DNA of 64,000 bases from Cucumis sativus (lineage: Eukaryota; Streptophyta; Magnoliopsida; Cucurbitales; Cucurbitaceae), in assembly GCF_000004075.3 (NCBI RefSeq), contig NC_026657.2, positions 992,001-1,056,000 of the forward strand. The letters run 5' to 3'. Position 1 is the stretch's first letter. Each line of letters opens with the position of its first letter. Under the pieces are notes generated by a model. It had not been told where the DNA came from and did not search any database. It saw only the letters and a program-made list of their open reading frames with translations. Below are positions 1-12,900 of this stretch, one piece after another. The translations under genes and the position numbers were made by a program.

Positions 1-1216
1 TTTATCGTTTTCTCTTACCCTGAAATCAGGCGGTCAATCATTTCGAACACGGCTGGATTTGATTACTGCACTTTTTTAACTTTGAAAATTTGAGTCACTA
101 AATCTCGTTTTCTCTGCGCATCGTTGGTTCTGTGTCTTAATTTTTCATTTTCAATCATTAGATCGATGATTATGATTTTCTTACAGATGTAATAATGAGA
201 TTGGGATGACTTTCGAATCATGGAGTGTGTTTTGTTTGTAGTGTTTTGATTAGAGGATTTAAAGTGATCATGGATATTCTAAAACATTTGAGTAGTTTAG
301 GAGTAGTTGTTCAATTTCTTCCAAAAATGTTCTTTACAGCACTTTTTTCAATTTCAAATCCTCCTGAAGTTCTGTGAAATCTTGCCTCGATTAATTTCAC
401 AAGCCATTTTACTGTAGGCAATAGCATGCTAGTCATGAAGTTGTTCAGTGTTTCTTCAACAATTTTGCATGTTTAAGTAGTTCCTCAGCCCCTATTTGAT
501 AGCCAGTTCAATCTCTTGGTTTGGTTTTTTATCATTGAAAATTAAACTTATAGTCACTTCTTTTACTTTTGGATTTCTTTGGTTTGTTATATTCCTTTTA
601 CAAATGTTTTCAAACCCAAGTCAAAGCAAACACTTGGTTTTGTTTTTTGAATTGAACTACCATGTAAAGAAATGGGGGAGAAATTAGGCGCAATTTTCAA
701 GAACCAAATGGATCAAATGGGGTTCTTTTACATGTTAACTATATAGACCCCAAGAGGTGGTGCTCAATCATGGATCTCTTGTCTTCCAACAAAGTCAGAC
801 TTGATATTATGGTCTTTTTCAGTCTTGTATCCTGTTACTGTGAAGTTTTCATGCCATTTGATGTTTTTTAGAAATAGCTTCATCAGATGAAATTTATTGT
901 TCGGTTCTCACCACTGATCTGATTCATAGAACACGAAAACTTGATTCTATTTTGACGTGTTCGTTTGCTATCATAATCGGGTACAGGATAAAATTAGAAG
1001 AGGAAAGCAACTTGCAGTTCATAACAAGTTTATATAGTTCTTTAATGACAAGGTTTTATTAGTTTGCAAGTCTCTAGTGTCATCGTATCATTTATGAATC
1101 TCTGCGTTCTTTTGTCTCTTCATTTTATCTTTAAATTTCTTTCTGAAATTTCTCAGTTCTAGAGATAAGATGCTTCCATAGAACTCAACTCACTTCCAGA
1201 GGACACAATAGAGAAG
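1..1216 (+). other. Upstream/5' leader region of VPS25
   Basis: No coding exon is supported here. The stretch is T-rich and immediately precedes the VPS25 start codon. Part of it is probably 5' UTR and a leader intron, because the last 60 bases run straight into the ATG without an obvious core promoter. The short open frame at 496-687 has no recognisable similarity and looks like chance. Confidence 0.4.
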
Positions 1217-3377
1217 ATGCAGAAATTGGGAGATTTCAAGCTACCGCATTTCTTCAATTATCCTCCATATTTCACGTAATGTTCACCATCTGTTTCATTT
1301 ATTATTCTTTTTACATCATTATTAGCAACTTGTAAGCTGTGTGAGTCAATTTCTGATGATGTTGATATCTTGGTTTTGTCGACAATTTCCTAAGTGAAGA
1401 AAACTAACAGGATACAGTATTTACAACCTATAATTTTCCCACCAGCCTCATATATACGAATGTGCTAGTTGTACCTTACCGGAATGTTGATTGTTTCACT
1501 TGTCTTCAGTTGCATATATAACCTTTTTATTGCATGTCATCTCAGTTTGCAACCAGTGAGGGACACCCGTGAGAAGCAAATTCAACTTTGGAAGGAACTT
1601 ATCCTTGATTACTGCCGAACGCAAAAGATATTTGTCATTGGACTTGAAGAGGACTTTCCTCTATTTTCAAATTCTGTGATTGAAAGTAAATTTCATGGCC
1701 TTTTTTGGTCCTAATTGGGTGTTAAAACCTTTTTGTGTTTTAGACTCAGTTGCATAGCTTTGTATTACTGTTTCAGTTGTTTGATGTATTTTATAGCGTG
1801 GTTGTGATGCTACAGGATCTCTCAGTCATGAAGCTAGACAAGCTTTTATCTCAGCTTTAGTTTCAGATGGTTAGGGCCTGCTTGTTTAGTTCGATAATTC
1901 TATCTGTTTACAGTTCCCATTCTCTTTCATGGGGAAAAAAACTGATACGTGTTCATTTTAATGGTCCTTATAGGTCGTGCAGAATGGCTGGATAAAGGAC
2001 ATAGGAAATGCCTTATTTTATGGCACCGGATTCAAGATTGGGCTGACATCATTTTGCACTTTGTAAGACTAATTACTTTGGTTAAATTAGTCTCAAATTT
2101 TTGGTCTATTTGTCCTTGAACTTTAAAAAATGTCCAATAGGTCTTAGTTCAATTCTAAGTTTCATAGATCCTTGAAAATTTTGAAAATGTTAAAAATTAT
2201 GCGATCCATTAGGTGTAAATTTGGATTTATGCTAATGGAACTCTAAATCAAAGGTTCGGAGTCTAAATTTGTAAATTTGAAAGTTCAAGGTCCAAATAGG
2301 CACAAGTTTCAAAAGTTAAATTAAGAGACTGAATTTATTACTTAACCAAATACCATTTTAACTGCCATAGTTATCAGTAAGTTTGAAATGATTTTGAAAG
2401 AGTAAAAGTTGCTTAATTCCATTGAAAGAAGTAGGTAAAATTCCACAAGTTTTTTGATAGAAATCAGAAGTGCTTTGAAAATTCGTTATGCTTAAATTGT
2501 TTCTTAATAAATAGGTGAAAAATAATGGACTTGAAGATAGTGTTATGACAGTCGAGGAAATACGTTCAGGAGTTGAATCTAGAGGAACAGGTACTTTCTT
2601 TGCTTATGTTCTCAAGGTACTAAATGCCCACCTTTCGATGATAATTAATGGAATGAAATAATGAGATTAAACTGCTGATCATTTCACTTTTTAAATATGT
2701 TAATATATTTTATTTATTTTATGTTCTCGTTAGTGCCATTTTATATGTTTCTGAATGTGTTCCCAAAGGTGATATTAAAACATTTATTGCACACTGTATA
2801 GCTTTTGATAGAATAAGGACATTCTTGAAACAAGGGACAGTTCATAGTTTATCTTTTTTAGCCAATTTGTGTATACAAATTCATTAGCTCAGCCTTAATT
2901 GACATGTAATATCTTCATACCTCACATTTGTTGCGTTAAACGTTGTTAGAAACGTATAAGTAGAGTGATGATGTATATTTGTTATTTGCCATGAGCACAG
3001 CGTAGCTATAGTTGACATGTACTTCTCTTTGAGCCCCCCAGGCCATACCTTACTTTTTGTTGAACTAAAACTTAATGTAAAAGATTTTACGTAAACATTT
3101 CCTCACCAGATCTGTTGTAGAGACAATATATGCTTGCTTTCTGCAAAACTACGTAGCTGTTTTGTGCTTAAACATTACCATATCTTGAAACAGCAATTTT
3201 GCTTCATTATAATTTGTAAGAAAAGAGTTATTTGGTTTTGTGTTTTATAAATCAGAGCTTGAAGGGATTGATCGTACGATATTAATGAGAGCATTGAAGC
3301 TACTTGAACAAAAGGGGAAGCTTGCAATTTTCAAAGGTTCTTCGACAGATGATGAAGGCATTAAATTCTCTGTATAA
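1217..3377 (+). CDS. VPS25: Vacuolar protein sorting-associated protein 25 (ESCRT-II subunit)
   Basis: Encodes the VPS25 subunit of ESCRT-II, which binds VPS22/VPS36 and recruits ESCRT-III (VPS20) on endosomes so that ubiquitinated cargo enters multivesicular bodies. Six coding exons: 1217-1275, 1546-1685, 1816-1869, 1974-2062, 2515-2590 and 3256-3377. They sum to 540 nt, giving 179 residues, about the length I remember for plant VPS25. The start reads MQKLGDFKLPHFFNYPP; the PPxY-type N-terminal motif typical of VPS25 is present. Downstream are the first winged helix (LQPVRDTREKQ, WKELILDY) and second winged helix (DSVMTVEEIRSG, LMRALKLLEQKGKLAIF), ending GIKFSV. Exon 2 ends VIE and exon 3 resumes RSLSHEAR, matching the family; an earlier acceptor at 1796 would introduce a stop. 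All introns are GT-AG. Intron 4 contains a MITE-like repeat. Tail-to-tail with the J-domain gene. Identification is from remembered homologues. Confidence 0.95.
2069..2366. mobile_element. MITE-like palindromic repeat in VPS25 intron 4
   Basis: This intronic block begins near 'ctttggttaaattagtctca' and ends with the approximate inverted counterpart (gactgaattt...acttaaccaaat). The interior has repeated 'gtccttgaact' / 'agttcaaggtcc' phrases in opposite orientations. The structure fits a small non-autonomous DNA element. The family is not identified and no clean target-site duplication was resolved. Confidence 0.45.
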
Positions 3378-5675
3378 ACTACCAATGTTTATTATTCACA
3401 TTGACTGCCAATCTTTCTTTTTTCAACACTTCTAAATGCAACTTTTCATTTAGTTTCCCCCCAATTCCAACTGGGATTGATGGGATTATAGGTTCTTGGT
3501 GCAGTTCATTGAATGTAACCAAGTGGACCTCCCAATTGAACTTAAAAGGACCTAAGCTTGGGAGTGAGGATTAAAATATTGATGTCGATATTGATATTAA
3601 GGTCTTAAACTTACAGATATATCGACCCAGCGACATATATTTTCATCCTTTTTTCGCGAGTGCTTTGGAAAATATTTGTTGTGCATTGTTGAAAAAAGAA
3701 CTAAAAACAATCATATAATCCTCCTGTTATTTGGATTGGTTTATGAGATGTGTTTAATTTTTTTAAAAATAAAATTATAGAAATTTTAGGGTAAAATTTA
3801 CCTTTTCAACTTTCAAGTCTTGACGAATATGTATGAGTTTTAAAAGTGCACTAGACTTATATTGACATGCAATTTGACGTGTTTGCTTTTATGCTGATGT
3901 ATATAGCAAGAGATAAGACATACTTGTTTTAATGTTGACCTATTTAAATTAAAAGATGAGTAACTCATCTAATAAATAAAAAACCCCAAATCTTAGAATG
4001 ATATGATCATTATCATCACTTTTGAGTTCCCGCCAAAGCTCGTAAAAATATAACCCTATGCATTCTATTGGTTATTATACTCCGATATTTTGTATCGCAC
4101 CTCAATGTTTGGTACCAGTGTCATTAATTTGACATTTTACGACTGCACCTCAATGTTTGGTACCAGTGTCATTAATTCGACATTTTACGACTTTTCATGG
4201 ATTAATGAATTGCGTCTAGTATATTTATGTTAAATTCATCTATATCCTAAATACACTTTAAACATATAGTATCTTAGTATTTTAGAAATGACTTATCCTA
4301 TCCATATATATTTTCATACATCCCCTTCAATTAGAAATAATAATAATAATCATAGTAACAAATAAATAATACAAAATTATTTTCTTTTCTTTTCTAAAAA
4401 GAAAATTTTGCTACACATACAAAAAAAAAAAAAAGTGAATATCACCCACACACGGCCTTCCCTCCCTACTTCCACCACTGTTCCTGCAGCCACAAGACCA
4501 CAACCCCTACCAAATGCTCTGATCCTCCAACACTCTAATTTCCCCCTTACTACCTTTAACCTCACCGGAAAGAGAGACATCTATGAAAAAAATTCCAAAT
4601 CCACTCCAAGGCAGCAAGGTGAGGTGACAAAATTCGAAGATTGATAGGTTCTAGGCAGGTTCTAGGCTGTCGGTAGCACGAAATGACGCTAATCTGAGAA
4701 CAAGTTTTTCGAAACTAAACTAAAGGGAATGGTTACTTTACAAACATGCTTGTTTCAAGGAAAGAGAGAAGGTCTATACTCCCACAAATTTCAGACACTT
4801 AAAACTAACAAGATTTTCCTCGAAGTGATAGAGAGAGATTTTTTCTAGCTAGTTAGAATTCTAGAGTTCCATCGATGCATCAAAGAACTATTTTTTTTTT
4901 CTTTTACCCTCCATTTTTAGTTTTTCCTGTAAGATAAAAAGAAAACGAAACCTTAAAGGGCCATTCTTTACCATTCTACCGAGTAGCAAGAACGATCACA
5001 CAAAGGGCAAGGAGAAGATTTTTCAGACAAAAATGAAACTAGACTAGAAACCTTTTTTTACTGGGTGAAAGAAACAATTTCATTGATGGTACAGAAACTA
5101 GAGTAAGAACTTGAAATCTGGTAAATGAATAGAAATTAGACTCAAAACTAGAAGTCAAATAAAAACTAGACTCAAAAACTTGTGGGTCTAAAATAGTGTT
5201 TCTTTCCGGTTCTAATATTTAGATTGGACTTACTTTTATTAGAGCAAACAACCTGTAAGCACTTACGAAGTCACTCCAAAGAGGCCTTTGTTACATAACC
5301 AAACTGTGTTTTTTCAGAAGACTACTAACCAAACAGTGTTAAATATATCAAATACGTTATCCTTAGAAATTGATGATACCTTCTCAATTCAAATTGTGTC
5401 CTAAGCATAAATTCTGTGGGAGAGAGAGACTACAGATATTTGTCAAACAATATTAGAAATAGTAAGAGACTACTGCCATGGCCAAAAACTGCTGTCTTGA
5501 TTTATATACCACAATGCCTCTTATGCTACAAATCATAATGCATTGTTTATCTAAACTTACATGGGTAGTGAGTACATACCAGATAGTCAGTTCGCCTAAA
5601 ACCAGCCGGCTATCAAGAATAAGATAGCAACGAACACAAGCAGGGAGGGAATTTTTCACTCAGATTCTATTTGTT
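3378..5675. other. Intergenic region between VPS25 and the J-domain gene
   Basis: Lies between two convergent genes and probably holds both 3' UTRs. No coding sequence is supported. A less AT-rich patch at about 4440-4680 has short open frames on both strands with no family features. A perfect-looking 48-bp tandem duplication sits at 4097-4192. Purine- and pyrimidine-rich runs occur at 4377-4435 and 4880-4910. Confidence 0.5.
4097..4192. repeat. 48-bp tandem duplication
   Basis: Two adjacent units (4097-4144 and 4145-4192) start 'gcacctcaatgtttggtacc' and differ at only one visible base (aatttgac versus aattcgac). The high identity implies a recent duplication. Confidence 0.85.
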
Positions 5676-7613
5676 TCAGCAGGTGGTTAGCAAATCCGAG
5701 GGAAGAGAAGCTGGATCAAGTTCCCAACAGTCCTTCAGTTTCCCAAGAGCATCATCTATAGAAAGCTTCCGAGCAGGAATTTGATGCGAAAATAATCGGA
5801 TATTGTCCTTTTCGAACCATCTAATAGCATGATAACCAATCTCCCTTCTCTTGAATATGGTCTTGTAACCATTAACCTTCTCAAGATAAGCCATACTTAA
5901 ACCATGCATCTCACTGTAAGTTGTTAAAAACACCGCGATATCGTAAGTCCGTTTCTCTTTATTTGAAAGGTTTCTTCTCTTCTCAGCATCCAAACCTTCT
6001 TCTTCTTCTTTGTAAAGTGCCCATACTGATCCCTTTTTAGGATAAATCCTATGGACTTCCTTTGCTGCTCTTTCACAATCCACAACATGAGAAAAAATGT
6101 TCAATGAATGAATGGTTGTTTTTTTAGTGACCTTAAATCTACCACAAGATACATGAAATCCCATCTTCTCCCAACAAAGTAGTCTTTCATCTCCATTGTT
6201 TTGAACATCCAACCAACTCATTTTCACTTCAAAAGGATTTACAGTAACTTTTTCAATTAAGCCATAATGCCTTGGCATTCCATCATCATCATCATATACA
6301 GCCCACACTTGCCCTTTTTTGAAACTTCTCTCCATTCTGTCCTTGTCAAAATCATAAAAATCTGAATCTTCCACAACCATCATATCCAAATCAACACCAT
6401 TACATGAAGGTCCTTGTTGCTTCTTCTGAGCTTCAAGATTCACATTCTTCTTGGAACTCCTTTGTTTTGCATTCTCCAAAAACCCAGCACTCTTTGATGT
6501 TTCTTGCCGACGAATCCGTAGTAGACCTTCGATCTCTTTTAAAGTTAATCTCTCATCGTCATTGTCATTCTCCTCAACCAGTTTCTTTCTCTTGTTCACT
6601 CCTTCTGCTTCCTCCTCCTCTTTTAACTTCAGTTTCATCTTCTCTTTTCGAGATTTCTGAATCACTTGAGACTGCAACTCAGCCAAAGTCATTTCCTCCT
6701 CCATTTTTACAGGCTTTAGCTTAGACCTCTCCAAAACCTCACCAACACTACTCATCTTCTTCCTCATAATCCCACTTCTTAATCTTCTTCTACAAATCCC
6801 ATCATCATCATCAAATCCCTCCTCCAAATCGCCATTTCTAACTTCACCTTCTACGGAACTAGCCTTTCCATTTGACTCCAGACCTTTCTTCTTCTCACCA
6901 TACATCTTACTCACTGCAGCATTTCTCTTCCATTGAACAGTATTTAAAGATACGTTTAATCCTTTGAAACTGCCAAAATTTTGCCTAGAACTCAAATTCC
7001 TCAACCTTCTACCCCCAACCATGACCCCAATTTCCCTAATCTCAGGTTCGTTACACACAACTTCAACAGCTTTAAAACTTTTTCTACAGCTAGGGCAGAC
7101 TAGAGTATGCTCTACATACCTCTTCTCGAATTGATGCAGAAGCCGGCACGTTGAGCAAGCAGTCCAAAACGTCTCGCTCTCCACAGCCGCATCTCCAATC
7201 TTCTCGTCCTGAATCCGAATCCGAAGCTTCAAATCATACTCCTTCCTCCTAACCTTATCGGATAAAAAGTGAAACGCCTCGCCGACGATCTTAAACGCCT
7301 CCTCGGAGCCGGAATAGGGATTCTTATCCGGATGCAAAAGTAGAGCGAGCTTCTTGTACTGTTTTTTTATTGTGTTGATGTGAGCGAATGGCTCCACCTG
7401 AAGAATCCGGTACCAGTCGTCCGGAGACTCAGCGGCGACTCGGAGAATCTGAAAGGAAGTGAGAATTTCGGCGGCGCCGTCAAGGTTTGGATCGAGGCGA
7501 TGAGCTCGCTTGGCGTACTTGAGAGCAGACTTGAGATTAGAATCTCCAAACCTCTTCTCTGCCAGTTCTCTGAGACGCCGAGCCTCCGATTTCTCCTCGG
7601 TTACTCCATTCAT
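5676..7613 (-). CDS. J-domain protein with C-terminal DUF3444
   Basis: Intronless gene for a 645-residue member of the plant DnaJ/DUF3444 family, presumed nuclear or cytosolic Hsp70 co-chaperones; the client is unknown. Residues about 1-60 form a helical N-terminal region typical of the family (ARRLRELAEKRF, SALKYAKRAHRLDP). The J domain covers about 65-130, with the Hsp70-stimulating HPD motif at 94-96 in LLLHPDKNPYSG. A CxxC...CxxC zinc-ribbon-like element follows (C153, C156, C173, C176). A long charged, low-complexity linker with many K/E/R residues separates it from DUF3444 at about 420-630 (KKGQVWAVYDDDDGMPRHYG, KKGSVWALYKEEEEG). The protein starts at the ATG at 7611-7613 (MNGVTEEK). 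A GTG two codons upstream is open but is not a credible plant start. Exact Arabidopsis orthologue not assigned. Confidence 0.92.
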   Translation of the reverse strand: MNGVTEEKSEARRLRELAEKRFGDSNLKSALKYAKRAHRLDPNLDGAAEILTSFQILRVAAESPDDWYRILQVEPFAHINTIKKQYKKLALLLHPDKNPYSGSEEAFKIVGEAFHFLSDKVRRKEYDLKLRIRIQDEKIGDAAVESETFWTACSTCRLLHQFEKRYVEHTLVCPSCRKSFKAVEVVCNEPEIREIGVMVGGRRLRNLSSRQNFGSFKGLNVSLNTVQWKRNAAVSKMYGEKKKGLESNGKASSVEGEVRNGDLEEGFDDDDGICRRRLRSGIMRKKMSSVGEVLERSKLKPVKMEEEMTLAELQSQVIQKSRKEKMKLKLKEEEEAEGVNKRKKLVEENDNDDERLTLKEIEGLLRIRRQETSKSAGFLENAKQRSSKKNVNLEAQKKQQGPSCNGVDLDMMVVEDSDFYDFDKDRMERSFKKGQVWAVYDDDDGMPRHYGLIEKVTVNPFEVKMSWLDVQNNGDERLLCWEKMGFHVSCGRFKVTKKTTIHSLNIFSHVVDCERAAKEVHRIYPKKGSVWALYKEEEEGLDAEKRRNLSNKEKRTYDIAVFLTTYSEMHGLSMAYLEKVNGYKTIFKRREIGYHAIRWFEKDNIRLFSHQIPARKLSIDDALGKLKDCWELDPASLPSDLLTTC

Positions 7614-9991
7614 ATTCACAGAACGGCGGCAGCGGAGGCGGAGGCAGAGGAGGGAGTTCCGATCGAATTTCGCCGCCTTCGGAAATCAGAATAGAACCGA
7701 GGAAGAAGAAAAAGGTAATATTTTCTGTTTTATTAAAAGATAAAAATCAGTTGGCTTTTAATTTTGAAATTTGTCTCCTTAAATATCACTTTTAAATGAA
7801 CAATAAAGTAAAGTTGTCCAATTTTCGCTCACACCCTTTCCAATTCTCTTTCTCGTATCATAACAACAATGGGTAATCCAATTTTTATATATTTTCCCCT
7901 TCGTCCTTGGAAGATTTTTTATATATTTTCCCTTTCGTCCTTGGAATCTTTGGAATTGCTTATCTCAACTAACATAAGGTTGAATTACCGATCTCGACGT
8001 TAGAGTTTGATTCCTTCCCTTCATATATACTTACTTCATATATATCAAAATAAAACTTACCGATAATAAAAGTTATAACATCATTCTAATTTTATATATT
8101 TGAAATTTGTTCAATTTTAATATATATTTTCAATTCCTCGATTTTAGTCTTGTGTAAACTTAATAAATCTTAAAAGTTAATTTTACTAAAATTGATTAAA
8201 CGATAACAATATCATAAAATGTTACCGATATAAGAGATTTTTTAATAAAATAATAACTAGATTGAAGAGTTATTAAAAGTAGACTAAAATTGAATAAACT
8301 TCGAAGTATAAAATCAAGTTAGTGCGATAATCTAATATAAACTATCTTGTTTAAGAATGTTAGTATTTGAACTAGTAATTGACAGGATTCCTCGAGTTTA
8401 TTTTTGAATCTATACAATTATTAGTTTCTCTTTATTATTAGTTTCTCTTGATGATTCCATAAACTTAAAAGGTCAAGTTGGTCTACAATCCAACATAATA
8501 TAATTAGTCAACTTATATGACCATGTTGTACTTTGTGGAGATATGATTGGATTTGAAGGTCGAGAGAGATCGATGAACTCACCTATGGTAAATCGACTTC
8601 AGTAAAAAGAGAAGAACACGAGTTTCATCAACTTCAGTAAAACAAAATAATAATAAAAAGAAGCTAAAAGAATTAATGGGGAAAATCCAAAATCAGAAAG
8701 AGTTTCTTTCAAAATCACCAATCTTTTAATCACCTCCCAAATTCAGAGATCTGATGAATGATTTGGTATGGCATTTAAAAGTCACAATCATGGACCAGCA
8801 GTGAACACAAAGAACAAATTGAGGAGACCCAAACGGAAGAGAATAAGCTAGTAGGAACAATCAAAATCCTCTTTATATATCGAACAAGCTTAATTGACAC
8901 CTGTATGTACTGAGAACCCAGATGATCCAGATTCAAATTTCTCACCCCAACTTGAACTCGAAAAAAAGTACACTTGAGTGCTAAAATAACCATTTTCTAC
9001 CTTTACACTTTCCATTCTACTTCCCAGCTTCATCTTTCACAATTTACTTCTTTCTTTGTAACTACCTTCCTTTTTGACAAAAGGATTTAACCAGCTGAAG
9101 AAAAACATCAATGGGATCAAGCCTTATGTGATGGAAGGGTTGGAAGGAAGAGAGAATGGTCGGTTTAGTAGAGGGCTGTTTGGAGTATTGAGTTGGTTTA
9201 CTATAGTATGTGAGTTATAAGTGTTGTCGTCGAGGTACAAACTATTTTAGTTTGGATCAAATAAGGAGGGAGAATAGTTACAAAATGGTAAACACCATAG
9301 ACAACGAGGATTTTCAAATAGTCTAATTGTTATAATAACCAAGAACTCCAACTATTGTAATAGGAGACCCAAACATTGAATGAGTAGTCCACTCCTCCCA
9401 AGGCAAGTTAGAGGCTCAAACGCCCCCTTAGAATCTAATTTTTAATCCTGTGGATCATATTATTCCATAAATGCTATATCTACTAATTGCGATGTACGAG
9501 TAAGAAATTTTAATCACCTAGCACAAGAGAAACCGGAACCAATAATTTTTGCGAACCAGATTCAGAATTGAATTGAGTCTATTTACAAACAATACAAAAA
9601 CTAAACATATTTGTTCTACCGAAAAAGGAAGCAAAAGTGGTAACTGACCTGAGCTTCTAAGTTCTAATCCTCATATATTCCTGATCAGCAACATATTACA
9701 ATCTAAGAACAATAATACAATTCAATGGTAATTCGTTAGTTAGCATATGAGTAATTGTATTCTATGAGAAAGAAATATGTTTAACGAAAGGCTATAAGTT
9801 AACTTGATAGCATGTAATGTACAACGAACTTGTGGCATATTGCATCATTTCTTGCCTTACCAATACACGTTCGATCTTGTGCTTGTATCTGTTGGTAAAA
9901 TTAAGCTTGTCGGTAGCTACAACGGTTTCAGAAGGTAGATCCGGTCTACTTTCACTGCTGAATATATCTCATACTAACAAAGCTTCGTTCT
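7614..9991. other. Intergenic region; 5' side of the J-domain gene
   Basis: The first 130 bases upstream of the J-domain ATG are relatively GC-rich and are probably 5' UTR and promoter. From about 7740 the DNA is AT-rich. A block at 8060-8320 has inverted phrases (tttagtcttgtgtaaactt ... agactaaaattgaataaact), which looks like a MITE remnant. The part from about 8700 to 9991 is downstream of the next minus-strand gene and may include its 3' UTR. No coding sequence is supported. Confidence 0.4.
8060..8325. mobile_element. Possible MITE remnant
   Basis: Left part carries 'ttcaattttaatatatatttt' and 'tttagtcttgtgtaaactt'. The right part carries the opposite-strand versions 'agactaaaattgaataaact' and 'gaagtataaaatc'. 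This gives an imperfect palindrome of about 260 bp. Similar wording recurs at about 34900-35200. Family and ends are not defined. Confidence 0.35.
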
Positions 9992-12900
9992 TCATTCCCT
10001 CTTAGCAAACAGCCATTTCATCCAAGAAGCCATACAATACTTTGATAAGTGTTCGGGTAGATCCTTCTACAAGAAAGCAATATAATCAGTACACTGCAGA
10101 ACTTCGTTTCCTTTTATTAGGGAACTAATTCCATTGAATTCATGAAGTATGTGAAGGAAGGAAACACAAAAGAAAAAATGAAACTATTTTTGTCTTCAAG
10201 TAAAGGATCGCATGCAATCAAGCATTTCAAAATAACCATAAACCAAATACAGTTGATCATTATTTTCTTTTTATTTCACTTCTTAAAAAATGAAAAACAT
10301 ATAAAAGGCAGTACAAAAGATCCACCCACGTCAAACAGAGCCCAAACATAAACATCAGGGAATGCCAAACAAGAAAATTAAAAAAAGGATTTTCAAATAT
10401 TTAGAACAAGAAAGAAAGGATAATGTTAGGATACTAACAATAATTTAGACCGAAAGGACTGTATAAATGGCTTAAACAGAGGCGGTACTCTGGTTTACTT
10501 TATTTATATATAAAGCCAAATGATCCAGATTCACAAGATGAAAAGAAATAACAAGAAACAACAAGGAAAAATGCAGAAAAGATCATACCAGCCTCTTGGT
10601 TTTAAGAGACCCTGGTGGCTGCTGTAGCCCTACCTCCTAAAAGATAAAAAATACCCTAGCTACTCCAACCTAATAATCCTATTTATAGACTCACATATTC
10701 CTCAGCCCAGTGGGCCCTACCACTCAGAACGTCCTTCCAATCATTTCTCCATAATAATTCCCTGTGCAGTTACTTTTCTACCCTTCCTCCTATAAGTATG
10801 GATAATTGGGGGTCTTACAGATAAACAGGGAGCTCTTGTGATACCAACACCCAGAGGGAAGATATTGAATATCACTGTAAACCAATCCTCCCCTCAACAA
10901 CTCTCGTACCTAAATATCTTCATGTTCCTGTCAAGGCATTGCTTCAAGATAACCCCCCCGTAGGAATTCTCTTTAGTTGATTTTTTTTTTCCTATTAAGA
11001 ACTAAGAATTGAATACAGAACCTTGATTTAAATTATGAAAGTTACACAAGCAACAACTAAGGTAGACCCTAAAACCAAAGAAATAAAATGATTCCCCTGA
11101 AAATTTATTAAGCAAACACATTCGACTGGGACATTAGAACTTAGTAGTGTGTGCCCTCATACCATGACCATGTACTTTAAACTACAATGAGATACAGAAA
11201 TGTGGTCAAATGTAGGTTGACAACCAAAGTACTTACAGCATTCCATGGTACAGTGTAGTCATCAGTGGAAAGCAACCAACTTCCAGTGTTTAACTTCAAG
11301 TCCATCCTATCATTTTTAATATCAAAGTCCAACAGCTCGTCATCACAGCTATCCTGGCTGTCAAAGTTCCCTTTTCTTCTTTTTCTACCTTTCCCCCCCT
11401 TTTTTCGCTTCTTAGATTGAGCTCGTGCTCTATTATACAGTTCAAACCCATCATCTTCTGACGAGCAACTGTGATCCAACAACAAATATTCATTAGATTT
11501 TCGGAATCCTATGCCGTTATCAACAAACAAGGACTCCCATAACTCAGGAGTCTGGCATTCCTCTGACATTCTATAGTGAAGAACCCAAGACTGAAGCCCT
11601 AGCCATTTTATCATCTCTATTGTCTTTTTCCTCCCGTCACACTCCTTTAACAATGGGAACAAACAATGACAGTTGCTTGAGATCGATGAAATTTTGTGGA
11701 CAATAGCCTTGATTTCATCCAATTGTTCTTCCCCATCTTCATCACGTAAAAGGCGTAGAAGTTGGCGTCCTTGATTAATGACAGCATTTAATAGTAAAAT
11801 CTGATCAATAGATTCAGAGTCACCATACTTGGTAAGTATGACCTCAAACATGAAAGACGAATTACCAAAATCCTTGGTTTCTATTCTAGGCCTAAGAAGT
11901 TTGCATAACATTTTTAGGAAGTTGCAGAAATCAGCCTCTTCAAGAGTAACAAGGAGATGTTGACACAGTGAAGAAAATGACTCATGCGTCAGGAACTCAT
12001 TAATGACTTCCCAAACATCTTTTGGATCATCTTTAAGCATCAGATCAACAAAATATTTCACAAAGAATTTCGTGTCAAGAAACAAAATTTCACCATCTTT
12101 TAGTGACTCAGCAAATTCATTGGAAGACCAAAACTCTGGTACATTCTGAATGAAATTCTTCACAGTTTGATGCACATCCAGATCAAGAAAATAATGGGGC
12201 TTTGTTGCAACCACGGCAGGTGACTGCCCATGTTTCCCCTTCCACTCAAGCTCCTCCCAACAAATGTCTCTATTTACAAAAGCAAACTGTGCCAAGGCCT
12301 TGGCACCTTTTCCATGATCTGATGCACCATTTGTGGCAAAATTGGAAAACCACTGAGATATTCGTCTTGGGTTTCCTGCAGAATCAAGAGTGATAGCATT
12401 ATCAGGAATTTCCATGGAAAGTGAAAACAAATCATTGAAGACAGAACTAGAGAAAACACTCCATTTATGATTGGGCAGTATGCTGTGCCATTAATACACA
12501 AACTCCTCTGTCAAGGAAAGCAGTTGTAATATCTTAAATTAAGGTTAAAATCTGTTGATAAAGAAGAAAACTAAACACAAGATAAATTACAAGATGGGAA
12601 TAACCATAAAAGGAACGAAACATAGCAACGGCATTTCCACAATAGACAAACCATACATACTCTGAATCTATTAGCCAAATTCGTGTGAAACTATATTTTA
12701 GAGAGGCTTTGGTAAACAATTTACGTCGATAAAGCACAAGCACACTTGTTTTAATAAGAATTTACTTCCATTGATAGATGAAAATACAGAGGGGAAAAAG
12801 CCCAAAGCCAAAGGAGTTAAACATTTCTCCAATTGGTTATGAGAAACATGAGGTCGTACAAATCGAAAAAATAACATTTGAATATTTCTCCATGTCAGTT

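Noticed and set aside
1797..1815. Alternative acceptor at 1796 for VPS25 exon 3
   Set aside because: It introduces an in-frame stop, whereas the acceptor at 1815 restores the family sequence RSLSHEAR.
7614..7619. GTG start two codons before the J-domain ATG
   Set aside because: Plant nuclear genes rarely start with GTG and a good ATG follows directly; the protein was started at 7613.
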